Positions 1 to 8,176 are shown, counted from the first letter of the stretch. The stretch: 40,129 nt of DNA from Mycobacterium sp. (GCA_025965975.1 JAOPVX010000028.1:1-40129); one strand, 5' to 3'. Numbers and translations: made by a program. Notes: generated by a model from the letters alone, not told the origin.

Positions 1-123
1 CACGATGCGCTGCGCCTCTGCCATGTCGCGCTGGTCGAGGCGCGATAGTGCTGCGGTCATGCGTCCTTCCGAAGTTCCCGTCGGTGGGAGGGATACCCGC
101 CAGCGCGGACTTCACTCCCGAGC

Positions 124-354
124 ATGCCGCCGGGACGTGCCGTTCCGATCCGACCGCGGACCAGCAGGCCGTCTGGCACGCCTATGAAGTGGCGCCGGTG
201 GTGCGAAAGGGTCCTTGCGGGCGGCGCAGCCCTGCGCCACCTCTACAACCGCATGCTCGGCCAGCTCTACCACTGCCTGCAAACCGACCAAACCTACGAC
301 CCGATCAAGGCTTACGGATCACCCCCTACGCACCCGACAAGAGCCGCCGCTTGA
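124..354 (+). pseudogene. IS110-family transposase, C-terminal remnant
   Basis: Only the last 30 or so residues look like a real protein. From about 227 to 320 the frame reads ALRHLYNRMLGQLYHCLQ and then a TYDPIKAYG-like tail. This resembles the extreme C-terminus of IS110/IS116-type DEDD transposases, which usually end with an asparagine-rich (F/Y)NR-LG-LHHCL segment followed by YD-x-KAF. Upstream codons in the same frame show no DEDD or serine-motif homology, so the rest of the element is missing or lies in broken frames left of position 200. No terminal repeats were found. The identification rests on remembered family pattern over a short stretch, so it is moderate. If right, it marks a decayed insertion sequence at the left edge. 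Confidence 0.45.
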
Positions 355-364
355 CTGTTAACAA

Positions 365-396
365 GATCGGCACTGCGGTTGATCGGCACTGCGGTT
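365..396. repeat. 16-bp perfect tandem duplication
   Basis: The unit GATCGGCACTGCGGTT occurs twice head to tail (365-380 and 381-396) just downstream of the transposase remnant, in non-coding DNA. It looks like a replication-slippage duplication. No function is evident. Confidence 0.85.
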
Positions 397-687
397 GGCC
401 GGCGCCTTGATGATTGCTTTCGCGGCCGAGCATCGAAACTAAGGCGTAACCTCGGCCCGGCACCGAGGGTGGGGGGCGGCAAGTGCCTAACAGTGTTTCC
501 TTGTTGCTGTGGCGCTTACGCGTTGTTGGGTGGTGAGCAGTAGCCGGTCGAACGTCGACAGAGCGTGTGTGGTGACGATGCGGTGGCGGGTGCTTAACGG
601 CTTCTGAGACGGGCGGATGTCGTCAAGTGTCGCCGCGAGCTATGCGTAATCGTCGGGGTGCTTGTGGGAAAGCACCAGGCGGGCAGT
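397..687. other. intergenic stretch without a recognisable gene
   Basis: Between the IS remnant and the iron-redox gene I see no reading frame with family resemblance. It contains only short open frames of biased composition. Confidence 0.5.
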
Positions 688-713
688 GTTTGACCCGGTG
701 GGATGCGGGGAAT
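688..713 (+). promoter_or_regulatory. possible SigF/SigB-like promoter
   Basis: GTTT (688-691), a 15-nt spacer and GGGGAAT (707-713) resemble the mycobacterial SigF-type pattern GTTT-N15-17-GGGTAT, with one weak position in the -10 element. Transcription from it would begin around 720, at or next to the GTG at 723, which would give a leaderless or nearly leaderless message. This is pattern matching only. Confidence 0.22.
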
Positions 714-722
714 CAGTCGCGA

Positions 723-1739
723 GTGACGTTGCCATCGACAACCGTTGAACCTGCATTGCCCCAGGCCGTCGGTCCGCTGTCGGCGACAATTCTGGACCTG
801 CTACACCGCGGTCGTCCGGCGTTGCACCTCCGGCCGATCGATGTTCCGGTGTGCGAAGCAGATCCGTACGCGCTTGACCTGCAACTCGCCCTCTACGCCT
901 GCTATGAGCTGCACTATCGCGGATTCGCCGGGGTCAGCCCGCGATGGGAGTGGAATCCTGCTCTGCTGCAGGTGCGGGCCCGGCTCGAAGATGCGTTCCT
1001 GACCGCGGTGCGTCATGAGGTCGGGGGCATCGGGGACGCCACGGCCGCGACGGAGATGGACGCATTGTCGGTCGAGCCGATCGAGGGCGAGGGCCCGTCG
1101 TACTTCCTTCGGGACAGGGGCAGCTGGGAGCAGATGCGCGAGTACTTCGTGCATCGCTCGCTGTATCACCTCAAGGAGGGCGATCCACACGCGTGGGCGA
1201 TTCCCCGCCTGACGGGCCAGGCCAAGGCGGCCTTCGTCGCGGTCGAGTTCGACGAGTACGGCGGCGGCCGCGGCGATCGGATGCATCAGCACTTGTTCGC
1301 CGAGCTGATGGACGCCGCCAGACTCGATGCGACCTACCTGGGCTACCTCGACGACGTGCCCGCCCAGGCGCTGGCGTCGGTCAACCTCATGTCGTTGTTC
1401 GGGCTGCACCGGGATCTGCGGGGCGCGGCCGTCGGCCATTTCGCATCTACGGAGATCACGTCGTCACCCGGTTCGCGGCGGCTGATGGAGGCGCTCGAGC
1501 GGATGGGTGCACCTGAACCGTGCGTGGCGTTCTACCGCGAGCATGTGGTGGCTGATGCCGTTCACGAGCAGGTGGTGCGTGCCGATGTGGTCGACGAACT
1601 GGTCGCGCGGGAACCGGAGTTGGATCGCGACGTCGTGTTCGGCATGAGGGCTCGCGACGTCGTCGAAAACCGCCTTGCCGGCCACCTCATGGAGTGCTGG
1701 ATGGCGGGCCGCTCGTCGCTAAGCCGACCTTTGTCCTGA
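723..1739 (+). CDS. iron-containing redox enzyme (haem-oxygenase-like fold)
   Basis: This 338-residue all-helical protein resembles the actinobacterial iron-containing redox enzyme family (haem-oxygenase-like, Haem_oxygenas_2 type). Candidate metal-binding residues are in EFDEYGGG (about residues 175-182), the following His at about 188, and the C-terminal helix YREHVVADAVHEQ with His at about 274 and 281. This E-x2-H/E-x6-H pattern is typical of helical diiron oxidases of this fold. The frame stays open upstream to a GTG at 627, but residues encoded before 723 are low-complexity. The GTG at 723 has GCGGGGAA upstream, so I prefer it. The 3' end overlaps the convergent CDGSH gene by 21 bp. The substrate is unknown; in mycobacteria such enzymes are commonly annotated without an assigned reaction. 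Confidence 0.8.
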   Translation: MTLPSTTVEPALPQAVGPLSATILDLLHRGRPALHLRPIDVPVCEADPYALDLQLALYACYELHYRGFAGVSPRWEWNPALLQVRARLEDAFLTAVRHEVGGIGDATAATEMDALSVEPIEGEGPSYFLRDRGSWEQMREYFVHRSLYHLKEGDPHAWAIPRLTGQAKAAFVAVEFDEYGGGRGDRMHQHLFAELMDAARLDATYLGYLDDVPAQALASVNLMSLFGLHRDLRGAAVGHFASTEITSSPGSRRLMEALERMGAPEPCVAFYREHVVADAVHEQVVRADVVDELVAREPELDRDVVFGMRARDVVENRLAGHLMECWMAGRSSLSRPLS

Positions 1740-1937
1740 CTGATCGCTGCGCCGCCGGCACCGATGGCTGGTGTCGCACAACGGATATGCCTTGCTGCGA
1801 CGGCAGGTACAGATCGCCACCATGAATCGATCGGATTCCACGACACCGCCGTCGGGCATCTCGATGCGGACCGGCCCTTGCACCATCACCGGCCCGGAGG
1901 GGACGATCCGCACGATGCGCGCCTCGCCGTCGGTCAT
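1719..1937 (-). CDS. CDGSH-type iron-sulfur protein
   Basis: This is a 72-residue protein with a single CDGSH (mitoNEET-like) 2Fe-2S motif. Cys43, Cys45 and Cys54 and His58 fit C-x-C-x2-S-x3-P-x-C-D-x2-H, here reading CTCRRSKAYPLCDTSH. The usual Gly after CD is Thr. A hydrophobic beta-rich N-terminal half (GPVMVQGPVRIEM) is normal for the bacterial single-domain members. ATG at 1935-1937 overlaps the stop codon of the upstream methyltransferase by four bases (ATGA), so the two are almost certainly translationally coupled. The frame could extend upstream, but that would only run back into the methyltransferase gene. Its 3' end overlaps the convergent iron-redox gene. It probably transfers electrons or a cluster; the partner is not identified. 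Confidence 0.85.
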   Translation of the reverse strand: MTDGEARIVRIVPSGPVMVQGPVRIEMPDGGVVESDRFMVAICTCRRSKAYPLCDTSHRCRRRSDQSGQRSA

Positions 1938-2626
1938 GGTTTTTCTGCTCTGATCACTACCAGCTCCTCTTCGCGCCGGCCGGGCTCGAGGCGGCCAGTC
2001 TCCTCTAGCCATTCCGCTCGCGATGTCAGCACGGGTCCGAACGGAATCCATTGGTAAGCAACGACTTCAGCATCCAGCCCGGCGCTGGCCAGCGCAGCGA
2101 GCGTCGAACGCGGTTCTGCGAACTCGGATTGCACGAGCAGCAGCGTTCCGCCACCGGCGAGCAGCAGCGGCGCCGTCCCGCATAGCGGGTCAAGGACAAG
2201 ACGACCGTCGTTTCCGGCATCCCACGCCCGTGCGGGTCCGATTAAGGGCAGCAGTTGCGCGGCGTCGACGCTGGGGTCATGGGGCACGTACGGCGGATTG
2301 CAGACCACGAGGTCGTATGGGCCGAACTCGACTGCCCGCGCCCACGAGCCGAGATGCACAGAAACATCGAAGCCGGCAGCCGCGGCGTCGGTCCGTGCAC
2401 AGTGCACCGCACGCGGGCAGATGTCGAAGGCGGTGACCTGCGAGGCGCCCTGCTCGCATGCCGCGATAGCCACGATGCCGGTGCCGGTGCACAGGTCGGC
2501 CACCCGGCTGCCCTGGGCGAGCCCGGTCTTCTCCATGACATCGATCAGAAGTTGCGAGTCTTCCCGCGGGACGTATACGTCCGAGGGAACGACTGCGGTA
2601 TCGAGGTCGGTATAGGCGCTTGTCAT
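1934..2626 (-). CDS. HemK2/PrmC-like class I SAM methyltransferase
   Basis: This 230-residue protein has a Rossmann methyltransferase fold. Motif I VADLCTGTGI (about residues 42-51) binds S-adenosylmethionine. NPPYVP (110-115) is the signature that places it with N5-glutamine and N6-adenine methyltransferases (HemK/PrmC/MTQ2 group). It lacks the N-terminal helical domain of full-length PrmC, so it resembles the HemK2/MTQ2 type rather than the release-factor enzyme. It is first in a two-gene unit with the CDGSH gene, which overlaps its stop codon. The start ATG at 2624-2626 gives MTSAYTDLD. The target is unknown; recurrent association with iron-redox and CDGSH genes in mycobacteria would make a protein glutamine in that system plausible, but that is inference. 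Confidence 0.85.
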   Translation of the reverse strand: MTSAYTDLDTAVVPSDVYVPREDSQLLIDVMEKTGLAQGSRVADLCTGTGIVAIAACEQGASQVTAFDICPRAVHCARTDAAAAGFDVSVHLGSWARAVEFGPYDLVVCNPPYVPHDPSVDAAQLLPLIGPARAWDAGNDGRLVLDPLCGTAPLLLAGGGTLLLVQSEFAEPRSTLAALASAGLDAEVVAYQWIPFGPVLTSRAEWLEETGRLEPGRREEELVVIRAEKP

Positions 2627-2669
2627 ATCGGCCCTTCAACGGTGGTGGTCTGAAATCGTGTGCTGATTA

Positions 2670-3413
2670 ATGCCCTGTCTCAGGGCGTTAAAACCCCAAC
2701 GTTTGCTCAACGACTGCGCGGGGCACACCGGACTGGTGCGAGCTTCCGACATCGTGACCGCGCCCGTCCGCCTGGGCGCCGCCATCCGTAACCGTCGGCT
2801 GTTTCACCCTGTCGGTGTGGTCGCCGAAGGCGTCCTCGAGCGGGTGGCGCCATCCAACGAGGGACTGCCGATGGCGTCGTGTGACGTGATCGGCAGGGTG
2901 TCCAAGGGCATCGGCCTTCGAGGCGCATTTCCCGACATCGCGGGCTTGGCGTGGCGCATGCCACCTCAACAGGATTTGCGTAGTTGCACGCCCTGGGATG
3001 TACTGCTGGCGTCCACCGTCGGTAGCAGCGTCGGCCGCCTCATCCTGCGCCCGGCCTTTTCGTGGTCGGGCACCACATTCTCGAGCCTGATGCCGTTGCG
3101 CTACCAGGGTGGCGTGTGGTGGGTGCGGGCCCGGCTGTCCACCTTCATCGACACACCGGGACTATCGTTAGCAACCGTCGCAGACCAAATCGCCTCAGGC
3201 GGAATCGTTTTCGACATCGAACAAGCCGCAGGCACAGGCGACTTCCTGCCACTCGCCCAGCTGACACTACGACACGTCGACCCAACCTGTGACGACATCG
3301 CATTCGATCCGGCGCTGCACAGCGACCCCGAGGTCGAGCTGGTTCCGGGCTGGCTCGGCGATTTTCGACGCGCCGCCTATCGGCGGAGCCGCGACGGTCG
3401 CCACGCCCAATAA
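2670..3413 (+). CDS. conserved actinobacterial protein, possibly catalase-fold-related
   Basis: A frame of up to 247 residues encodes a protein of a kind often labelled phosphodiesterase in mycobacterial genomes, without biochemical support that I know of. The N-terminal part (FHPVGVVAEGVLERV, then IGRVSKGIGLRGAFPDIAGLAWRMP) weakly echoes the opening strands of the catalase barrel (HPKG-A-G, then R-S-G-RG-PD-G-A-K), but the catalase His/Asn pair and haem-ligating Tyr are absent. The ATG at 2670 has no visible ribosome-binding site; a GTG at 2736 (VRASDIVTAPVRLG) is an equally good start. It lies just upstream of a catalase pseudogene, which may be coincidence. The frame is intact. I do not assign a reaction. 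Confidence 0.6.
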   Translation: MPCLRALKPQRLLNDCAGHTGLVRASDIVTAPVRLGAAIRNRRLFHPVGVVAEGVLERVAPSNEGLPMASCDVIGRVSKGIGLRGAFPDIAGLAWRMPPQQDLRSCTPWDVLLASTVGSSVGRLILRPAFSWSGTTFSSLMPLRYQGGVWWVRARLSTFIDTPGLSLATVADQIASGGIVFDIEQAAGTGDFLPLAQLTLRHVDPTCDDIAFDPALHSDPEVELVPGWLGDFRRAAYRRSRDGRHAQ

Positions 3414-3631
3414 CGGTCAGAGATCGCGCCGTCTTGCGCATTTGAGCGACCCCGGTGGTGTGCGGTGGCACGCCCTGAAGTCGGCTGAGCCCATGACAGC
3501 ATTTCGTGAGCGCGATTCATCCGCTTGCATTTCCGGGATTGGGGTATTCGGTGAGCGAGGCAGTGAAGGACGACGGATGACCACCGTGCACGTACCGACC
3601 GCACGCGCGTCGACTCCCGAGGAGATTTCAC

Positions 3632-4935
3632 GTGCCCGCACCGCGCAAACCCGACCAGAATGCTCCCAGACCCGCCAGTCCGACTGGCGTCACGAACGGC
3701 CAGCGTCCCGACCCTGATCCACGTGCGCAGGCCGGTGAGTTTTTGACCACGGCCCAGGGTCTGCGCCTGCCCGACACCGATCACTCGCTGAAGGCGGGTA
3801 CTCGCGGACCGACGCTCCTGGAAGACTTTCACTCGCGGGGGAAGATCACCCACTTCGACCACGAGCGCATCCCGGCGCGGGTGGTGTACGCACGTGGTGC
3901 CGCCGCGCACGGGGTGTTCGAGTCCTACGGCAACGCGGCGTCGGTGTCCAAGGCGGATTCCTCGGCAAGAAGGGTACGAAAACCGAAGTCTTCACGCGAT
4001 TCCGACCGTGCTCGGCTCTCGAGGATCCACCGACACGGTCCGTGACACCCGCGGGTTCGCGGTGAAGTTCTACACCGACGAGGGCGCGTTCGATCTGGTC
4101 GGCAACAACATGCCGGTGTTCTTCATTCAGGACGGCATCAAGTTCCCCGACATCATCCACGCGGCCAAGTTGCACCCGACCGGGAAATCCCGCAGGCACA
4201 GTCTGCCCACGACACGTTCTGGGACTTCGTGTCGCTACACACCGAAGCGACGCATCACGTGTTCTAGAACATGAGCGACCGCGGTATCCCGCTCGTTCCG
4301 GACCATGGAGGGATTCGGCGTGCATACCTTCCTGGTCAAGTTCCACTGGAAGCCCGTCGCCGGTGTGCACTCACTGGTGTGGGAAGAAGCGCAGATCGTC
4401 GCCGGCTGCGACCCGGACTTCCACCGCCGCGACATGGCCGATGGGATCGAGGCAGGCGCTTTCCTTGAATATGAGTTCGGTATTCAGGTGATGCCCGACG
4501 ACGGCACCGACAGCTTCGAAGGGATCGACCTACTCGACCCGACCAAATTGGTCCCTGAAGAACTCGCTCCCGTTGCAACTGATCGGGAAGTTGACGCTGA
4601 ATCGCAACCCCACCAACTACTTTGCCGAACCGAGCAGGTCGCCTTTCACACCGGCAACCTCGTGCCCGGCATCGAACCCACCAACGACCCTCTCATGCAG
4701 GCCCGGCTGTTCTCATATCTCGACACGCAGATCACCCGCCTCGGAGGGCCTAATTTCGCTCAGCTGCCCATCAATCGGCCTCACTGTCAACGACATGCTC
4801 CGCGAGGGCATGCATCAAACCGCGATTCACACCGGCGTCGCTCCCTATCACCCCAACAGCATCGATGGAGACGAGCTGAAGCTTGCCGACCAGAAGCACG
4901 GCGGCTGCCTCGGCGTCGCCGGCCACGCGGACTCG
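3632..4935 (+). pseudogene. katE: katE-type large-subunit catalase, heavily frameshifted
   Basis: Translated across frames, this region reads as most of a clade-2 (KatE/HPII-like) catalase. Segments are [21 protein letters not shown] and [17 protein letters not shown] (distal His) from 3632, then [12 protein letters not shown] and [13 protein letters not shown] (Asn) in frame 3, then [18 protein letters not shown], and [15 protein letters not shown] (proximal Tyr region). Lesions are one-base losses near 3959, 4003, 4175, 4290 (two bases) and 4631, an insertion near 4573, a TAG at 4265-4267 where Trp is expected, an in-frame deletion near 4330 and a shift near 4790. The last recognisable part (HPNSIDG, about 4848-4866) is followed by loss of the C-terminal domain. 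GTG 3632 has GAGGAG upstream. Breakage in several frames cannot be a single sequencing error. Not a functional catalase. Confidence 0.88.
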
Positions 4936-4955
4936 CACCCGTCGCGATCAGGACC

Positions 4956-5588
4956 GTGTGGCAGACGGCCGACTCGCTGATCAAAAAGGGCGTCGGCGCC
5001 ACCGTGCGCAACTCGGTCGAGGACCTCACCGGCTGGGCCCGCGTCGAACGTCCCGATCTGGCCAGGCTGACTGCCGACGGCCATGTCGTCATCGTCTTCT
5101 CCGACATCGAAGGTTCGACCGAGCTCAACGACGCGCTGGGCGACCGCGAATGGGTGAAACTGCTTGAACAGCACAACAAACTCTTCTACAAGCACGTCGA
5201 CGAGCACGGTGGACACGTGGTCAAGACCCAGGGTGACGGGTTCATGATCGCCTTCGGAAATGCGGGGCAGGCCGTGCTCTGCAGCGTCGGAGTGCAGCAG
5301 GCGCTTCACGACGACCCGGAGCGCTGGGATGGAATCAGGGTGCGCATGCGCATGCACGTGGGAACGTCGGTCCGACGCGGCGACGATCTGTTCGGGCGCA
5401 ACGTCGCCATGGCGGCGAGGGTGGCAGGGCTTGCCGGCGGCGGCGAGATCCTCGTCAGCGAACCGGTTCACGATGCCCTCGACGGGCTGGCCGGGATCCG
5501 GTTCGGGCCACCGCGCGAGGTCGAACTCAAGGGCCTTCCGGGCACCCACACGGTATATGCGGTCGCACGGCATGGGCCAGATGACTGA
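4956..5588 (+). CDS. class III adenylate/guanylate cyclase domain protein (5' end disrupted)
   Basis: The catalytic domain looks complete and would make cyclic nucleotide from NTP in the cytosol. Counting from the in-frame GTG at 4956 (210 residues), VFSDIEGST (about 47-55) supplies the first metal-binding Asp, [11 protein letters not shown] (about 90-100) the second Asp and the substrate-sensing Lys, and [10 protein letters not shown] (about 146-155) the Asn/Arg transition-state pair. The N-terminal [19 protein letters not shown] segment is typical of mycobacterial single-domain cyclases. No proper start or ribosome-binding site is visible: AGGA lies only 2 nt before GTG 4956, and the frame is open backwards into the catalase pseudogene to 4305. 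The native 5' end was probably lost at the catalase junction. It may be expressed as a fusion, from a weak internal start, or not at all. Confidence 0.7.
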   Translation: MWQTADSLIKKGVGATVRNSVEDLTGWARVERPDLARLTADGHVVIVFSDIEGSTELNDALGDREWVKLLEQHNKLFYKHVDEHGGHVVKTQGDGFMIAFGNAGQAVLCSVGVQQALHDDPERWDGIRVRMRMHVGTSVRRGDDLFGRNVAMAARVAGLAGGGEILVSEPVHDALDGLAGIRFGPPREVELKGLPGTHTVYAVARHGPDD

Positions 5589-5873
5589 GGCAGCGGAACG
5601 ACGCCACCCGGGGACTAACGAGGGCGCCGAGCGAGTAGTGGTCGCAGCACTGTTACGTCGGGTAACACCGCGACGCATATCCGCTAGACGCCGGGGCACA
5701 CCGTAACACCGCTCTCGACCATTCAATGCAGCTCAACGCCCATCTCAGCGGAATCAGTATAGGTTCGATCCCCTTAACTCCACAATATTTGAGCAGGTCG
5801 GAGGCTATTTCGGAGGTTGCGTCGGAACGACATAACAGATCACGTGACTTCGGGGAACCGGGCGGCCGTGTGG
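5589..5873. other. gap between cyclase and GAF-ANTAR gene
   Basis: This 285-bp convergent intergenic region has no gene. It includes a tRNA-Ala 3'-end-like sequence (5762-5783) in a locally AT-rich patch. Confidence 0.5.
5762..5783 (+). other. degenerate tRNA-Ala 3'-end-like sequence, possible att remnant
   Basis: GGTTCGATCCCCTTA followed by ACTCCAC closely follows the T-loop and acceptor end of mycobacterial tRNA-Ala genes as I remember them (GGTTCGAATCCCCTTA, GCTCCAC), with one missing A and one G-to-A change. The rest of a tRNA cannot be folded here: the 5' side of the T-stem does not pair and no anticodon arm is seen. Tyrosine-recombinase elements often duplicate such 3' ends as att sites, so this may be a decayed attL or attR. 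No integrase is present in the window. Confidence 0.28.
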
Positions 5874-6554
5874 TCACACGACGGGGCTGTCTATGACCCG
5901 ATGGGCGACCTCGATGAGCTTGGTGTTGGTGTCCTGGGAGAGCTTGCGGAGCAATTCGAAAGCGCGGACATCGTCGATCTTGAAGCGCTCCATGATGATG
6001 CCCTTGGCCTGGCCGATGCGGTCGCGGGTCGACAGCGCCGACTGCAGCTGCTCGCTTTCGCGGCTGGCCAAGATTGCCGAAGCCGCATGTGCCGCAAGCA
6101 CCATGCCGATCGTCTCCGCTTCGCTGTTCCACACCCTGGGCTCGTACCCGAACAGGTTGAGCGCTCCTGCGGTGCGGTCGGCGGTGTACAACTTCAACGA
6201 CAGTGCGCTGAGCAGTCCGAGTTCGACGACCTTGGGGGCATAGTTGGGAAACCGGGGCTCGTTGCGGAAGTCGTCGGTGCGTATCACGATCTCGTCGAGC
6301 GCTGCCTGCAGGCACGGCCCCTCGCCGGTGGTCATCTGCAACTCGTCGAGCTTGAACATCACATCGGAGGTCGGCGCCAGCGTGTGGTGGGTGCCGCCCT
6401 TGCCGACGAGCAGTACACCAGCGATGTCGACGCCTGGAATCAGTTCCTTGGCGGCGGCGGTGACGTCGACGAGCACGTCATCGACTCTTCGCAAAGAGAT
6501 CACCTGGGCCAACTCGGCCATGCGCAGCGCGAGATCGTGGTTCTGCACGTTCAT
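5874..6554 (-). CDS. GAF and ANTAR domain protein (RNA-binding antiterminator type)
   Basis: This 226-residue protein has a GAF sensor domain at about residues 22-160 and an ANTAR domain at about 168-222. The ANTAR signature is LSTRDRIGQAKGIIMERF followed by a third helix with LSQDTNTKLIEVAHRVI. ANTAR proteins bind paired RNA hairpins and prevent transcription termination; GAF-ANTAR forms are common in mycobacteria, where ligands are usually unknown. The ATG at 6552-6554 (MNVQNHDLALRMAELA) is the only good start. It stands alone between the cyclase and a TetR remnant. No paired hairpin target could be convincingly identified by eye in this window, so the regulon is not deducible. Confidence 0.9.
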   Translation of the reverse strand: MNVQNHDLALRMAELAQVISLRRVDDVLVDVTAAAKELIPGVDIAGVLLVGKGGTHHTLAPTSDVMFKLDELQMTTGEGPCLQAALDEIVIRTDDFRNEPRFPNYAPKVVELGLLSALSLKLYTADRTAGALNLFGYEPRVWNSEAETIGMVLAAHAASAILASRESEQLQSALSTRDRIGQAKGIIMERFKIDDVRAFELLRKLSQDTNTKLIEVAHRVIDSPVV

Positions 6555-6678
6555 TCTGCCATCTTGCCTTCCATCTCATTCGGCAGGAGCGTTTGCGCAG
6601 ATCGCTTGGGGGAAGGCTCGCATTCAGGTGCGTCTGGTGGTCGGCCACTGCGGCGTACCAGGTCCTGCCGGTTCTGAA

Positions 6679-6890
6679 TCACGCCGGCAGGACCGCCGCG
6701 AAAGCGGTCGCGACGGCATCGAGAAGGGCTCCTTCGACCTGAAGTGGTGATAGGGAGCACCGAAACCGGCCGCCACCCCGGCTGCCGCAATAGAACGCAG
6801 CCTGCCGGCGCGTTGACCCTGCGGCGCGGCAGAGCGGAGCCCGATCTCACGGCGATGATTGTTCGTCGACGCGCTGGCCGACATGTCCAC
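6679..6890 (-). pseudogene. TetR-family regulator remnant
   Basis: From 6890 the minus strand reads STNNHRREIGLRSAA, then IAAAGVAAG and APYHHFRSKE, the helix-turn-helix and following helix of TetR-type repressors with the diagnostic YHHF-SKE. Right after SKE (about 6731) the sense frame shifts and continues as ALLDAVATAFAAVLPA to a stop at 6679-6681. The helix between RSAA and IAAAGV is corrupted, and the whole ligand-binding domain (about 130 residues) is missing. It cannot make a working repressor. Its original target is unknown; the neighbouring SRPBCC gene (same strand, upstream) is a candidate. Confidence 0.55.
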
Positions 6891-6964
6891 CTCGGCGGCG
6901 TCGACCAGCGTCGCCGCATCGACGAGATCGTCTGACCCGCATGAATCGCTACCGCGTCAAAGGG

Positions 6965-7435
6965 TCATTCCGGTTGCGTCCGGCGCTCGGCGTGCGCGGC
7001 CAGGCGCCACGTGCGTTCCCGATTCCTGGGCCAGACCGCAGCCAAGGCCAGGCGCTGCGGCACGAGGCTGAGCGGCCCGCCGGCCGGCACTTCGGACATC
7101 TCGATGCGGCAACCGGTGGGAGACGGCTTGAGGCGCACGGTTATTCGAGCTTTGCCGAACGGCCGCACCCTGGCCAGGAGCACGAGTTCCCGACGCGGTG
7201 TACACGCCTCGACTACCGTTTCGTCGTTGATGATCAGCGGCCACACGCCGATGGTGTGGTGGATTTTGCTGTCAGGTGCCGGCCAATCGGCATCGACGGC
7301 CCGCATCCGGCCATTGCCCACCACCCACTGCGAATAGGTCCATCCGTCGGCCAGCACCGCCCACACTTGTTCAGGTGTGGCGCTGGTATCGCGTGTCGCC
7401 GTAAGCGCACTATTGACTTCTTGCGGTTCGTGCAT
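6965..7435 (-). CDS. SRPBCC (START-like) family protein
   Basis: This 156-residue small-molecule-binding helix-grip protein has TSATPEQVWAVLADGWTY at the N-terminus, then a WPLIINDETVVEACTP strand region and a C-terminal amphipathic helix (VPQRLALAAVWPRN). This is the polyketide-cyclase/dehydrase-like pattern that mycobacteria carry in many copies. A TTG at 7441 could start it, but TAGGAG sits 7 nt before the ATG at 7433-7435, so MHEPQEVNSALTATRD is preferred. It is monocistronic here, with a TetR remnant downstream on the same strand. The bound ligand cannot be inferred. Confidence 0.82.
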   Translation of the reverse strand: MHEPQEVNSALTATRDTSATPEQVWAVLADGWTYSQWVVGNGRMRAVDADWPAPDSKIHHTIGVWPLIINDETVVEACTPRRELVLLARVRPFGKARITVRLKPSPTGCRIEMSEVPAGGPLSLVPQRLALAAVWPRNRERTWRLAAHAERRTQPE

Positions 7436-7633
7436 CAGCAACTCCTAGAGGGTGTTTCCTGCCCGTCGATGGCATCGGCGCTCCCGCCTGCACGGTCGGG
7501 GACGAGCCATGCCGCGATCACTGGCGGTGACCGCGACGGCGCCTGTCGGCCATCCATCAAGGCTTGGCAGCCGTCTGACCGCTTGTCTGTCTGATGTGCT
7601 GCCGCGGCGTCGAGAAGGCGAAGACGAGTCGGG

Positions 7634-8176
7634 TTACGGCCGCACCGTCGACCGCGGAGATCGCCGTTTGGTTTTCTCGTCGTCGGCCAGCTCCTCTAAC
7701 CGTTCCGCGTTCGCGCGTTTGCGTGCGGCGACACCACGGTTGTCTTGCGCCTCATCGAGTTTGGCCTGAGCCTTGGCTTCGGCGAGCTCCTCGTCGGCGC
7801 GAATGACGGCGTGCTGTTCTCGCTTGGCCGTCTCCGCCGCACCCGTACGGTGAGCGGCCGTTTCGTCGGCTTGTTTGTGGGCGTCCGCGGTGCGCTGGTC
7901 GGCAGCTTCGCGCGCCGCACGCTTGCGCTCCTCGGCCTTGTCTCGTGCTTGCGTGGCTGCTCGTGTTTTCTCGGCGTGGGCATCCTGCATGGCCTGCGTG
8001 GCCGCCCCGCGTGCATCTTTTAGTTCCGCATCGGCGTTAGCGATGGTCGCATCCGCCACGGCGTCGAGGTCGGCGGCGCGCATCAGCGTGTCGGTCCACT
8101 CGATGGTGGTAACCCCGCGCTGCGCCAGCGCGGGAACGTCCAGCACGTTGCCGGCGGCCGCGTAGTCACTGTGACG
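7634..8176 (-). pseudogene. alanine-rich coiled-coil protein (mycobacterial IF2-like annotation), 5'-truncated
   Basis: The C-terminal 150 or so residues form a long charged coiled coil rich in Ala, Glu, Lys and Arg (KDARGAATQAMQDAHAEKTR; AKREQHAVIRADEELAEAKA; ERLEELADDEKTKRR). This matches the tail of mycobacterial proteins annotated as IF2 family translation initiation factors, which are not real IF2. Homologous sequence can be followed back to AAGNVLDVPALAQRG at about 8150; beyond about 8176 it stops matching, although the frame stays open to 8392 through unrelated, palindrome-rich DNA. The usual first 60-80 residues are gone. A short product could start at ATG 8081-8083. The break lies next to the TGGACAT palindrome cluster, so an insertion or deletion probably cut it. 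Confidence 0.6.

Noticed and set aside
3542-3550. GGGGTATTC upstream of the catalase pseudogene as a SigF -10 element
   Set aside because: GGGTAT fits the -10 element, but no GTTT is found 15-17 nt upstream, so it is not convincing.
5762-5783. 3' end of a tmRNA (ssrA) gene
   Set aside because: The mycobacterial ssrA end, as I recall it, reads TTCGATTCCCGGCAGCTCCACCA, which fits less well than tRNA-Ala, and no tmRNA body or tag-peptide frame is upstream.
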